Source of the DNA: Nevskia soli DSM 19509
Lineage (GTDB): Bacteria > Pseudomonadota > Gammaproteobacteria > Nevskiales > Nevskiaceae
Length of the DNA stretch: 64,000 nucleotides
Assembly (NCBI RefSeq): GCF_000711955.1
Contig: NZ_KL543998.1
Coordinates: 299,054-363,053, forward strand
Reading direction: 5' to 3'
Shown here: piece by piece, positions 43,434 to 51,961 of the stretch
Layout of the letters: the number at the start of each line of letters is the position of its first letter
Position numbering within the stretch: position 1 is the first letter of the stretch
Position numbers and translations under genes: made by a program
Notes under the pieces: generated by a model
What the model was told of the DNA's origin: nothing
What the model saw: only the letters and a program-made list of their open reading frames with translations
The model's database searches: none

Positions 43434-44030
43434 ATGAAGATTTTACGCGCCTTTGCCCTGGCGCTGGGCGTTTTCTGCGCCGCCTGCTCGACGCATCCCG
43501 TCACGCCGGCCGCGGACGGCGGCGCGGCGCAGGCCGCCGCCGACATGCCGCACTACTCGGCGCAGGAGCGGAACAGCCTGTATGGCTGTTCGGCCCTGAC
43601 CGACAGCGCCATGATCATCGCCGAGATGAAGCAGAAAGGCGCGGCGATCCAGGACGTCAAGGCCTTCTTCGCCGAGCGGCCGAATGCGCAGCTCACCCTG
43701 GCCACCGCCGACCGGGTTTACGACGACAGGATCGGCAATGTCTGGGATTACGCCGTGGTCTTCTTCGGCGACTGCGCCACGCGCGTTTCCCGGGTGCCGC
43801 GGGACCGCTCCGGGCCGGCCGGTTTCTGCATGCTCAACAGCATGATCGCCGCCAACGCCCAGGCTTCGAAAGCGGCGGGCGTGCCGATCGAAAAGGTGGA
43901 CCAGTATTTCTCGCGTTTCCCCGGCGAACTGCCCAAGGCGATCATCGGCAAGGTCTATGCGCAGTCGCAGACCCGCGCCGAAGCCCATGCCGAGGCCTGG
44001 AACGCCTGCATGGCGCCGATTTCGGGCTAG
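43434..44030 (+). CDS. Hypothetical lipoprotein
   Basis: 198 residues. Lipobox CAACST after a short hydrophobic region gives an N-terminal lipid anchor (Ser at +2). The mature part has a helical, Cys-containing domain (SLYGCSALTDSAMIIAEMKQKGA ... DCATRVSRVPRDRSGPAGFCMLNSM ... AWNACMAPISG) with four Cys that could form two disulphides. No family recognised. Its stop is 6 bp from that of the next, convergent lipoprotein gene. Confidence 0.75.
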   Translation: MKILRAFALALGVFCAACSTHPVTPAADGGAAQAAADMPHYSAQERNSLYGCSALTDSAMIIAEMKQKGAAIQDVKAFFAERPNAQLTLATADRVYDDRIGNVWDYAVVFFGDCATRVSRVPRDRSGPAGFCMLNSMIAANAQASKAAGVPIEKVDQYFSRFPGELPKAIIGKVYAQSQTRAEAHAEAWNACMAPISG

Positions 44031-44036
44031 GGAACC

Positions 44037-44375
44037 TTAGCGGGCATCGATGCAGTGGAACGCCGTTTCCCCGAAATGGGCTTCGCAGGCGCTGATCCCC
44101 GGCGTCGGCCAGCTCGGCGCGTAGTTGAACACCAGTGAACTGCGCTTGGTCGAGTAGTTGAGCTCGGGCTGCTCCGGCAGGGCGGCGATGTAGCGCGGTA
44201 CCAGGGCCCGCAGCGTGGCCGGCACGCGGTGGTTGACCTGGACATAGTGATTCAGCGCCGCCAGCACCGCCGTGGCGTTCTGCATCAACACATCCCCCTG
44301 CGGATCGTGTCCCGCCGGCCAGACCGAGCAGGCGCACAGCAGCGCGGCCAGCCATACCGTAGCAACAACCTTCAT
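44037..44375 (-). CDS. Hypothetical small lipoprotein
   Basis: 112 residues with a signal peptide and lipobox LLCAC. The mature domain (QNATAVLAALNHYVQVNHRVPATLRALVPRYIAALP ... SLVFNYAPSWPTPG) has the helix-strand order of a pseudopilin-like or small periplasmic domain: an N-terminal helix, then L-P-x-Y-I and strands. Two late Cys may bond. Function unknown. It is divergent from the marR operon. Confidence 0.65.
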   Translation of the reverse strand: MKVVATVWLAALLCACSVWPAGHDPQGDVLMQNATAVLAALNHYVQVNHRVPATLRALVPRYIAALPEQPELNYSTKRSSLVFNYAPSWPTPGISACEAHFGETAFHCIDAR

Positions 44376-44515
44376 CGGCTATCCCCCGTGGCGATGCTCG
44401 AACGGCTTCGCTTGTCCCGTGCGGGTATTGCACCACCAAACCACCCCCGGCGGAAACCGGCTTTGCACTTGCCGGGCCCCCGCCCGCATTCCTGTGTAAA
44501 TAGGCTCACATTATT

Positions 44516-44533
44516 TAATATCATATGATATTA
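44516..44533. promoter_or_regulatory. Perfect 18-bp palindrome, probable MarR operator
   Basis: TAATATCATATGATATTA is its own reverse complement. It ends 35 bp before the marR start codon in an A/T island of a GC-rich region, where the promoter should lie. MarR repressors bind such 16-20-bp palindromes and usually repress their own operon. Confidence 0.75.
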
Positions 44534-44568
44534 TCTCTCCCGTTTTCATCTTGGCGGCGGCTCATCCC

Positions 44569-45111
44569 ATGGATCGTTTGCGCAATTTCGGCTTTCTGCT
44601 CAAGGACGTATCGCGCCTGTCCGGGCTCAACTTCGAGCGCGAAGCGGTCGGCCTGAACCTGACGCTGGCCCAGTGCAAGGTGCTGATCTACCTGCAGCAG
44701 AACGAGGGCATCAGCCAGGTGCGCCTGGCCGAGCTCACCGATATCGACCCGATGACCCTGGTGCGCAACCTCGACCGCCTGGAGCGTGACGGCCTGATCG
44801 AGCGCCGGCAGGATCCGGCGGACCGCCGTGCGCGGCGCCTGTTCATGACGGCGGCCGCGCAGCCGGTGCTGCTGGAGATCTGGCGCATCGCCGCCCGCGC
44901 CCGCGCCGCAGCGCTGGCCGGATTGTCTGCGGCGGAGCAGAACCTGCTGGTGGGGCTGCTGGAAAAGGTCCACGCCAACCTGACCACGCTGCTGCCCGGC
45001 GCCGAAGCCGGCGCCCCGCCCTGCCCGCCGGATCTGTCCGACGACCCGGCCCCGCCATCCACTCCCGAACTCCCGGCCGCAGCCGGCAGCAGCAAGAAGG
45101 CATCCCGATGA
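44569..45111 (+). CDS. MarR-family transcriptional regulator of the efflux operon
   Basis: 180 residues from the ATG at 44569. MarR winged helix at ~20-140: LTLAQCKVLIYLQQNEGISQVRLAELTDIDPMTLVRNLDRLERDGLIERRQDPADRRARRLFMT. These dimeric repressors release DNA on binding hydrophobic compounds or on oxidation. The gene leads an emrA-emrB-nodT efflux operon and has an 18-bp palindrome in its promoter, so it likely represses it. The C-terminal ~35 residues are Pro/Ser-rich and part of a duplicated segment; its stop overlaps the next start (ATGA). Confidence 0.93.
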   Translation: MDRLRNFGFLLKDVSRLSGLNFEREAVGLNLTLAQCKVLIYLQQNEGISQVRLAELTDIDPMTLVRNLDRLERDGLIERRQDPADRRARRLFMTAAAQPVLLEIWRIAARARAAALAGLSAAEQNLLVGLLEKVHANLTTLLPGAEAGAPPCPPDLSDDPAPPSTPELPAAAGSSKKASR

Positions 45112-45392
45112 GCACAGCAACTCCCGTCAACGATTTCCACGCCGGCAGCGGCAAGCCGCAGCACCTGGCCGCCATGCTCGGCGGCATGCTGGTGGTCGCC
45201 GCCGCCGCGCTGTATGTCTGGTTCACCGGCGGTCGCTCGCTCTCCGCCGATGTCGATGCCATCCGGCGCTTCGTCGGCCGCGCCCGCGTCGCCGCCCTGG
45301 CCGCATTCTCCGGCACCACAGCGGACACCGCTTCCCACTCCACTTCCGCACTCTCAGCCGCCCGCTGCGGCCACAGAAAGGTATCCCGATGA
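45108..45392 (+). CDS. Small single-TM protein, apparent duplicate of the EmrA N-terminus
   Basis: 94 residues. A single membrane helix (MLGGMLVVAAAALYVWFTGGR) and the following SLSADVDA match EmrA at the next gene (MIGGVLVVIIGTLYFWLTGGR, YMSTDDA). DNA at both starts is also alike (GGCATCCCGATGAGC, GGTATCCCGATGAGC). The remainder resembles neither the EmrA domains nor a known protein, and the tail is related to the end of MarR. The ORF overlaps its neighbours by 4 nt at both ends. It may be a microprotein that modulates the pump, or a decaying duplicate kept to preserve translational coupling. Confidence 0.65.
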   Translation: MSTATPVNDFHAGSGKPQHLAAMLGGMLVVAAAALYVWFTGGRSLSADVDAIRRFVGRARVAALAAFSGTTADTASHSTSALSAARCGHRKVSR

Positions 45393-46477
45393 GCGCAATC
45401 AGTCCCACTGCCGGCGGCGTCCCGGCCGGCACCATCAAGTCCCGCGCCGAACGGCTGCGCCTGCCGCTGATGATCGGCGGCGTGCTGGTGGTCATTATCG
45501 GCACCCTGTATTTCTGGCTCACCGGCGGCCGCTACATGTCCACCGACGACGCCTATGTGCAGGCGGCGCGCGCTTCCATCAGCAGCAACGTCGCCGGCCA
45601 GGTGGCGGAGGTGGCGGTGCGCGATAACCAGCGGGTGCATCGCGGCGACCTGCTGTTCCGGCTGGACGACCAGCCCTACCGCATCGCGGTGGAGGAAGCG
45701 CAGGCCAAGCTCGGCACCGCGCGGATGGAAATCATCGCCGGCAAGTCCACCTACCGCCAGCAGCTCGCCGCGCTGCGTTCGGCGCAGGACACGCTGGCCT
45801 ACCAGGAGCGCGAGTACCAGCGCCAGCAGAAGCTGCTCACGTCCGGCATCTCCTCGCAGATGCAGTACGACCAGGCGCAGCATGCGCGGGACACGGCGCG
45901 GCAGCAGTTCGCCTCGGCGCAGCAGCAGGTGGCGAGCGTGCTGGCCATGCTCGCCGGCAATCCCGACATCGACCCGGACCAGCACCCCACGGTGCAGCAG
46001 GCACAGGCGGTACTGGACCGGGCCAAGCTGAACCTGGCCTATACCCGCATCGTGGCGCCGGACGACGGCATCGTCACCAAGGTCGAGCAGTTGCAGGTGG
46101 GCGACTACATCAATGCCGCCAACCCGGTGTTCGCCCTGATCTCGACCCGCGATGTCTGGATCGAAGCCAACTTCAAGGAAGACCAGCTCACCCATATGCG
46201 CGCCGGGCAGACCGCCACGGTGGACATCGACACCTATTCCGGCAAAACCTTCAAGGCGCATGTGATCAGCATCGCCCCCGGCACCGGCTCGCAGTTCTCG
46301 GCGCTACCGCCCGAGAACGCCACCGGCAACTGGGTCAAGGTGGTGCAGCGCCTGCCGGTGCGGCTTGAGCTCGAGAACGCGGATGCGGACCTGCCGCTGC
46401 ATTCCGGCCTCAGCGCCACGGTCGAGGTGGACACCGGCCACCGCCGCAGCCTGTTCGGCGCACACGCGGCGCAGTGA
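45389..46477 (+). CDS. emrA: EmrA-type periplasmic adaptor (HlyD family)
   Basis: 362 residues. One N-terminal membrane helix (LMIGGVLVVIIGTLYFWLTGGRYMSTDDAYVQA) then the HlyD organisation: lipoyl half RASISSNVAGQVAEVAVRDNQRVHRGDLLFRLD, a long coiled-coil hairpin (about 95-200), second half RIVAPDDGIVTKVEQLQVGDYI, and the beta-barrel with WIEANFKEDQLTHMRAGQTATVDIDTYSG. It links the MFS pump to an outer-membrane channel. Overlaps of 4 nt with the upstream small gene and with emrB downstream show tight coupling. Confidence 0.93.
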   Translation: MSAISPTAGGVPAGTIKSRAERLRLPLMIGGVLVVIIGTLYFWLTGGRYMSTDDAYVQAARASISSNVAGQVAEVAVRDNQRVHRGDLLFRLDDQPYRIAVEEAQAKLGTARMEIIAGKSTYRQQLAALRSAQDTLAYQEREYQRQQKLLTSGISSQMQYDQAQHARDTARQQFASAQQQVASVLAMLAGNPDIDPDQHPTVQQAQAVLDRAKLNLAYTRIVAPDDGIVTKVEQLQVGDYINAANPVFALISTRDVWIEANFKEDQLTHMRAGQTATVDIDTYSGKTFKAHVISIAPGTGSQFSALPPENATGNWVKVVQRLPVRLELENADADLPLHSGLSATVEVDTGHRRSLFGAHAAQ

Positions 46478-48024
46478 GCCAGACCGTGTCGGCCACCACT
46501 ACAGCGGCGCCGGAGCGGCCCCCGCTGAATCGAACCATGATCACCCTGACGGTGATGCTGACTTCGATCCTGCAGACGCTGGACAACACCATCGCCAACG
46601 TGGCCCTGCCGAAGATGCAGGGCTCGCTGTCGGCGACCCAGGACCAGATGACCTGGGTGCTGACCTCGTACATCGTCGCCGCCGCCATCATGACGCCGCT
46701 GACCGGCTGGCTCGCCGGACAGTTCGGGCGCCGGCGGCTGTTCCTGGCCTCGGTGGTCGGCTTCACCATCACTTCGATGTTCTGCGGGCTGGCGCAGACG
46801 CTGCCGCAGATCGTGCTGTTCCGCTTCCTGCAGGGCCTGGCCGGCGCGGCGCTGGTGCCGATGTCGCAGGCGGTGCTGTTCGACATCAACCCGCCGGAGA
46901 ACCACGGCAAGGCCATGGCCGCCTGGGGCCAGGGCGTACTGCTCGGGCCGATGCTCGGCCCTATCCTCGGCGGCTGGCTCACCGACAACTACAGCTGGCG
47001 CTGGGTGTTCTACATCAACGTGCCGCTGGGAATCCTCGCCTTCGTCGGCCTGCTGGCGTTCCTGCCGGAAGGCGAGACGCGCCGCTCGCGCTTCGACTTC
47101 TTCGGCTTCGCCCTGCTCAGCATCGCCATCGCCGCGCTGCAGCTGGTGCTCGACCGCGGCCCGCTGAAGGACTGGTTCGGCTCCAATGAAATCTGGATCG
47201 AGGCCACTGTCGCCGGGCTCGCCTTCTACCTGTTCATGGTGCACAGCGCCACCAGCCCCAATCCCTTCATCCGGCCTTCGCTGTTCAAGGACCGCAACTT
47301 CCTTACCGGCAACGTCTTCATCTTCGTCGTCGGCATCGTGCTGTTCGCCACGCTGGCCTTGTTGCCGCCATTGCTGCAGAACCTGATGAATTACCCGGTG
47401 TACCAGGCCGGCCTGCTCACCGCGCCGCGCAGCCTCGGTTCGCTCGCCGCCATGCTCATCGTCGGCCGCATGGTGGGGAAATTCGATGCGCGCCTGATCA
47501 TCGGCATCGGCTTCGGCCTCACCGCGCTGTCACTCTGGCTGATGACGCGCTTCGACATCCAGATGAACGGCGTGCCGGTATTCTGGTCCGGCGTGTTCCA
47601 GGGTCTCGGCACCGGCATCGCCTATGTGCCGATGGCGGCGATGACCTTCGCCACGCTGTCGCCGCAGCTGCGCAACGAAGGCACCGCCCTGTTCAGCCTG
47701 ACCCGCAACATCGGCAGCAGCGTCGGCATCTCGGTGGTGCAGGCCCTGCTGGTCAGCAATACCCAGGTGGTGCATGCCGCCCTGGCCGAGCACGTCTCGC
47801 CCTACAACCTCGCCGCGCGCAATCCCGAACTGCTGGCGCAGATCACCAGCCACACCGGCGCCGCCGCCTTCAACGGCGCGCTGACCGCGCAGGCCACCAT
47901 GATCGCCTACATCGACGACTTCCAGTTGATGTTCATCCTCACGCTGCTGGCGATGCCGTTGTTGCTGCTGGTGCGCGCCGCCAAATCAGCACCCAAGGAC
48001 GCGCCGCATGTCGCCGCCGAATGA
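46474..48024 (+). CDS. emrB: EmrB-type DHA2 multidrug transporter
   Basis: 516 residues, 14 membrane helices expected. The first loop has ILQTLDNTIANVALPKMQG, motif A GQFGRRRLFL and motif C-like GVLLGPMLGPILGGWL. With EmrA and an outer-membrane factor it forms a tripartite proton-driven exporter of hydrophobic toxins. The GTG start overlaps the emrA stop (GTGA). Confidence 0.94.
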   Translation: MSQTVSATTTAAPERPPLNRTMITLTVMLTSILQTLDNTIANVALPKMQGSLSATQDQMTWVLTSYIVAAAIMTPLTGWLAGQFGRRRLFLASVVGFTITSMFCGLAQTLPQIVLFRFLQGLAGAALVPMSQAVLFDINPPENHGKAMAAWGQGVLLGPMLGPILGGWLTDNYSWRWVFYINVPLGILAFVGLLAFLPEGETRRSRFDFFGFALLSIAIAALQLVLDRGPLKDWFGSNEIWIEATVAGLAFYLFMVHSATSPNPFIRPSLFKDRNFLTGNVFIFVVGIVLFATLALLPPLLQNLMNYPVYQAGLLTAPRSLGSLAAMLIVGRMVGKFDARLIIGIGFGLTALSLWLMTRFDIQMNGVPVFWSGVFQGLGTGIAYVPMAAMTFATLSPQLRNEGTALFSLTRNIGSSVGISVVQALLVSNTQVVHAALAEHVSPYNLAARNPELLAQITSHTGAAAFNGALTAQATMIAYIDDFQLMFILTLLAMPLLLLVRAAKSAPKDAPHVAAE

Positions 48025-49519
48025 GTTCCCCATGAAATCCCGCACCAGCCTCATCATCGCTACGCGCGGCACGATCTTCATCGCCGCCGCCCTGCTCGCC
48101 GCCTGCACCGTCGGGCCGGACTACCAGCGCCCGCAAGCGCCGGACACCCGGGCGTATACCAATGAAACGCTGGCCGGCTTGCAGGACGGCAGCGGCCAGC
48201 ACCTGGCGCCGGGACAGGACCCTGATGCGCAGTGGTGGACCGGTTTCCACTCCGCCGAGCTGGATGCAACCATGCGGCAGGCCGTCGCCGGCAACCACGG
48301 CCTCGCCGCCGCCCAGGCGACGCTGGCGCAGGCGCGCGAAACGGTGAATGCCGCCGCCGGCGCCCTGTATCCGCAGGTCGGCCTCGACGCCGGTGCCGGC
48401 CGCCAGAAGTATGGCGCGCAGTTCAGCGGCCCCGAGACCTTTCCCATCTTCAACTACTACTCGGTGGGCCCCAGCGTCAGCTACCTGGTCGACTATACCG
48501 GCGGCCAGCGCCGCGCCGTGGAGCAGCAGCGGGCCCAGGCCGATTACCAGGCCTTCCAGTTGCAGGCCGCCTACCTCAGCCTCACCGGCAATGTCGCCCA
48601 GCAGGCCCTGGCCATCGCCTCGGCACGGGCGCAGATCGCGGCGGCGGAACAGCTGCTGGAAGAAGACCGCAAGAACCTGTCGCTGGTGCAGAGCGCGTTC
48701 GCCGCCGGCTCGGTGACGCGCGTCGACGTGCTCAGCGCGCAGAGCCAGCTCGCCAATGACCAGACCCTGCTGCCGCCGCTGCGTCAACAACTCAGCGTGG
48801 CGCGTCATGCCCTGTCGATTCTGGCCGGCAAGGCGCCGGCGGACTGGGCGCCGCCCGACTTCGAACTCGACCAGTTGCAGCTGCCACAAGCCCTGCCGCT
48901 GAGCCTGCCTTCGGAACTGGCGCACCGCCGGCCGGACATCCTGGCCGCGGAAGCGCAGCTGCACGCCGCCACCGCCGCCGTGGGAGTGGCGACCTCCAAC
49001 CTGTATCCGCAGATCAACCTCACCGCCTCGGTGGGTCAGCAGTCGACCACGCTGTCGCACCTGTTCGATGCCTCCAGTACCGCCTGGGGCGTGGCCGCGG
49101 GTCTCACCGCGCCGCTGTTCGACGGCGGCACCTTGCGGGCGCAGCGCCGCGGGGCGCAGGACGCGGCCAAGGCCGCGCTCGACACCTATGAGCAGACCGT
49201 GTTGCAGTCTTTCGGCCAGGTCGCCGACGTGCTGACCGCACTGGATCACGATGCCGAACAGCTCGACGCGCAGAAGAATGCCCTGGACTCCGCCGAAGCC
49301 AGCCTGGGGCTGACGCGGCAGAGCTATGCTGTGGGCAATGTCGGCGTGCTGCAGGTGCTGGACGCGGAGCGGCAGTACCAGCAGGCCCGGCTCGGCTATG
49401 TCCGCGCCCAGGCGCAACGCTACCAGGATACGGCGCAGCTGTTCCTCGCGCTGGGCGGCAATGCCGAGTGGCAGCCCGCGCAGGTGGTGGAGCAGACGCC
49501 GCCCGCCGCACAGCCTTGA
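48008..49519 (+). CDS. NodT-family outer-membrane factor lipoprotein
   Basis: 503 residues from the ATG at 48008, which has AAGGA at 8 nt and overlaps emrB by 17 nt; an ATG at 48032 would also give a good signal peptide. Lipobox LLAAC followed by TVGPDYQRP is the NodT/OprM-type start. Two repeats of helical hairpins with beta-strand loops follow (VSYLVDYTGGQRRAVEQQRAQADYQ ... AGLTAPLFDGGTLRAQRRGAQ), including LPSELAHRRPDILAAEAQLHAATAAVGVATSNLYPQ. It forms the trimeric exit duct of the EmrAB pump. Confidence 0.92.
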   Translation: MSPPNEFPMKSRTSLIIATRGTIFIAAALLAACTVGPDYQRPQAPDTRAYTNETLAGLQDGSGQHLAPGQDPDAQWWTGFHSAELDATMRQAVAGNHGLAAAQATLAQARETVNAAAGALYPQVGLDAGAGRQKYGAQFSGPETFPIFNYYSVGPSVSYLVDYTGGQRRAVEQQRAQADYQAFQLQAAYLSLTGNVAQQALAIASARAQIAAAEQLLEEDRKNLSLVQSAFAAGSVTRVDVLSAQSQLANDQTLLPPLRQQLSVARHALSILAGKAPADWAPPDFELDQLQLPQALPLSLPSELAHRRPDILAAEAQLHAATAAVGVATSNLYPQINLTASVGQQSTTLSHLFDASSTAWGVAAGLTAPLFDGGTLRAQRRGAQDAAKAALDTYEQTVLQSFGQVADVLTALDHDAEQLDAQKNALDSAEASLGLTRQSYAVGNVGVLQVLDAERQYQQARLGYVRAQAQRYQDTAQLFLALGGNAEWQPAQVVEQTPPAAQP

Positions 49520-49541
49520 AGACGGGCGCTATGCCGCCGCG

Positions 49542-50105
49542 TCAGGGCACATAGCGCCGCCGCCACTCGATCTCCGGCAGCTCGATCCGTTCGGCGATGG
49601 TGCCGGACCAGGTGACCGCCAGGCCGTGGCGATGCAGCACCTCGACGATGCGCTCGCCGATTTCCTCGCCCTTGAGGTCGGTGCCGAGGATGTCGCCGAA
49701 GGTCAGCAGCAGGCCCTCGCCATCGACCGCGCGCTCCAGATCCTGGCCGTGGTAGAAGCAATAACCTTCCACCGCGGACTCTTCCCCGCCGAGTTCCTGG
49801 TAGACCTCGGTCACGTCCTCGATGCCTTCGTCCTGGGTGAAGCCGGCGTTCTGCAGGGCGATGATGCCGCTTTCGTTGAGTTCGTCGAAGGCGCGATCGA
49901 GCTTGTCGCAGTCGGTCACCAGAGGCCAGGCGCGCTCCACCGCCAGCTTGCGCGCGAATTCCTCATCGATCTGGCGCTCGACCCACTCGGGTTCGATCTC
50001 GCCCGGCTCGAAGATCTCTTCCAGCACGATATCCCGCACCATCGGGGCATCGTAAAAGCCGGACCACACCAGTCGACGGATTTCCGTCGCCGCGTATTCA
50101 CTCAT
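49542..50105 (-). CDS. DUF6891-like protein
   Basis: 187 residues, acidic, cytoplasmic, starting at ATG 50105. Sequence features include LVWSGFYDAPMVRDIVLEEIFE, WPLVTDCDKLDRAFDELNESGIIALQNAGFTQDEG and GYCFYHGQDLERAVDGEGLLLTFGDI, as in DUF6891 proteins. Function unknown. It is convergent with nodT, 22 bp between stops. Confidence 0.8.
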   Translation of the reverse strand: MSEYAATEIRRLVWSGFYDAPMVRDIVLEEIFEPGEIEPEWVERQIDEEFARKLAVERAWPLVTDCDKLDRAFDELNESGIIALQNAGFTQDEGIEDVTEVYQELGGEESAVEGYCFYHGQDLERAVDGEGLLLTFGDILGTDLKGEEIGERIVEVLHRHGLAVTWSGTIAERIELPEIEWRRRYVP

Positions 50106-50506
50106 TGCCAATCCGTCCCCGGCGCTCCGCGCCGCTAACCAGCGACCATCAGCGGCATAGTAGAGCGCAAGCGGCATCATTGCGAATCGGACTTGCGATC
50201 CCGGGCCGGAATCCGGCGCCATCCTCTTTCCCCTCGGTGGAACGCATTCGTTGTTTGACGGGCTTTCCTCGCTGTCCGATACTGCGCACGCAATGAGCCC
50301 TATCGCCGCCAACAGGTTTTCCGCCAGCCGCATCCACGGCACCATGGCGCGCGCGCAGAGCAAAAAACACACGCTCACCTGACCGGGGCGTGTGTCCCGT
50401 CAGGCGAGCTGACGGGATCGCGCGCAATACCGGTTGCACCTCGCATTCTCCAGTCCGCAAGCCTGACCGCACCGACGGTCTGACTTTGTTCCACTGGAGA
50501 ATCGGA
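50106..50506. other. Region between DUF6891 and dapA with a structured leader
   Basis: No gene is seen in these 401 bp. Three hairpins precede dapA: ACACACGC/GCGTGTGT (50367-50395), CCCGTCAG/CTGACGGG (50396-50416), and GACCG/CGGTC (50465-50480). The first is followed on the minus strand by six Ts and so looks like a terminator facing away from dapA. No known riboswitch consensus was recognised. Confidence 0.45.
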
Positions 50507-51394
50507 ATGACAAGCTTTTCAGGTATCTGGGTGCCGCTGGTGACTCCGTTCCACCGCGACGGCGCCATCAATCACGCCGCACTGCGCATGCTAGCTGCGC
50601 ACCTTGCACCGCAGGTGTCGGGGCTGGTGGTCTGCGGCTCCACCGGCGAAGCCCATGCGCTGGATGAGGAGGAGCAACTGGCCGTGCTCGACACGGTGCT
50701 GCAGGCCGCGCCCGGCACGCCGGTGGTCATGGGCGTCGGCGGCCCGCACCGGCCGCGCCTGCATGCGCAGCTGGCCAGCCTGCGCAGCCGCCCGCTGGCC
50801 GGGCTATTGGTACCCCCGCCCTACTATGTGCGCCCGTCGCAGGCCGCCATCGCCGATTACTTCCTCGATCTGGCCGATCATGCGCACTGTCCGCTGATCG
50901 CCTACAACATACCCTACCGTACCGGTGTGGCGATGGAGTTCGACACCTTCGAGCGCATCGCCACCCATCCCAATATCCAGGCGGTGAAGGACTGCGGCGG
51001 CAGCGCCGGGCTGACGCTCGATCTCATCACCCGCACCCGCCTGCAGATTCTCGCCGGTGAAGACGGCAACATCCTGACCACGCTTTGCGCCGGCGGCAGC
51101 GGCGCCATCACCGCCGCGGCGCACATCTTCCCGCGGCGCTATACCGAGGTATACGAAGCGATAGGCGCGCAACGGCTGCAGCGGGCACGCGCGATCTTCC
51201 ACTGGCTGTGGCCGCTGATCCAGCTGCTGTTCGCCGAGCCCAACCCGGCCGGCATCAAGGCCGCGCTGGCGCAACAGGGATTGATCGAAGACGTCTGCCG
51301 CGCCCCGATACACGGCGCCTCGCCGGCATTGCGGGCGCAACTCGCCGCGATGCTGGAAGCGCTGGGACAGGACACTGCCGCAGTTCCCGCGTAA
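50507..51394 (+). CDS. dapA: 4-hydroxy-tetrahydrodipicolinate synthase (DapA) family protein
   Basis: 295 residues starting at ATG 50507, 7 nt after GGAGA. TIM-barrel of the DapA/NanA group: GIWVPLVTPFHRDGAIN, CGSTGEAHAL (active-site Thr), IAYNIPYRTG (Tyr) and Schiff-base Lys161 in AVKDCGGS, the E. coli DapA number. It condenses aspartate semialdehyde and pyruvate in lysine and peptidoglycan synthesis. The family contains other aldolases, and the neighbours give no pathway support, so DapA is the likely but not certain member. Confidence 0.85.
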   Translation: MTSFSGIWVPLVTPFHRDGAINHAALRMLAAHLAPQVSGLVVCGSTGEAHALDEEEQLAVLDTVLQAAPGTPVVMGVGGPHRPRLHAQLASLRSRPLAGLLVPPPYYVRPSQAAIADYFLDLADHAHCPLIAYNIPYRTGVAMEFDTFERIATHPNIQAVKDCGGSAGLTLDLITRTRLQILAGEDGNILTTLCAGGSGAITAAAHIFPRRYTEVYEAIGAQRLQRARAIFHWLWPLIQLLFAEPNPAGIKAALAQQGLIEDVCRAPIHGASPALRAQLAAMLEALGQDTAAVPA

Positions 51395-51415
51395 TGGGAA
51401 TCCGCAAGACGCGCT

Positions 51416-51835
51416 TCAGCGCCGCTCGCAGTAATGCACATCCGCGGCGCTGCCGCGCGGTTGCGCCAGATCGCAATCCAGCGGCAGCAGCGGCGGCGGG
51501 AAGCCGTCCTCGTTCTGCGTCAGGCCCGGATAGTCCTGGCCGCCATCGCTCAGCTCGAGCACGTAGCCGTAGGAAGCGTCGTGCAGCAGCGAGGTGGTCA
51601 TGGCCAGTTCCGACAGCGGCCCCAGTTCGAAATGTCCGTCCAGGCCGGTGGTAGCGACAGCCACCTGCTCGGTGCCGGTGGCGCGCAGACGCAATTGCGT
51701 CCCCGCCACCGGTTCGCCGCCGCGGGTCACCGTGCCGCTGATGCGCGGCGCCAGGTATACCCGGTGCGGCGCCGGCAGGCAGGCCGACACGGACAAGGCC
51801 AGCGACAGCGACCACAGCATCCGCACCCTGGGCAT
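51416..51835 (-). CDS. Lipoprotein with carboxypeptidase-regulatory-like domain
   Basis: 139 residues. Lipobox SVSAC, then a transthyretin-like beta-sandwich: PRISGTVTRGGEPVAGTQLRLRATG ... TTGLDGHFELGPLSEL ... YVLELSDGGQDYPGL. This is the common CarboxypepD_reg-like fold that binds protein partners. GGGAG precedes the ATG at 51835. Function unknown. It is convergent with dapA, 21 bp between stops. Confidence 0.78.
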   Translation of the reverse strand: MPRVRMLWSLSLALSVSACLPAPHRVYLAPRISGTVTRGGEPVAGTQLRLRATGTEQVAVATTGLDGHFELGPLSELAMTTSLLHDASYGYVLELSDGGQDYPGLTQNEDGFPPPLLPLDCDLAQPRGSAADVHYCERR

Positions 51836-51961
51836 GTTCACTCCCGACTCGCTCTGCGGCGAGGGCTGATGCCGCAGCTTACATGGCGGACCGGACCGAC
51901 GGCTAAACGCCAGGCGTCCGCGGCGCGTCCAACAGGCAAATACCAGAACGAGATTCCCGCC

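Noticed and set aside
50361..50506. Lysine riboswitch upstream of dapA
   Set aside because: The hairpins are short and separate; the conserved junction sequences of the lysine riboswitch are not seen.
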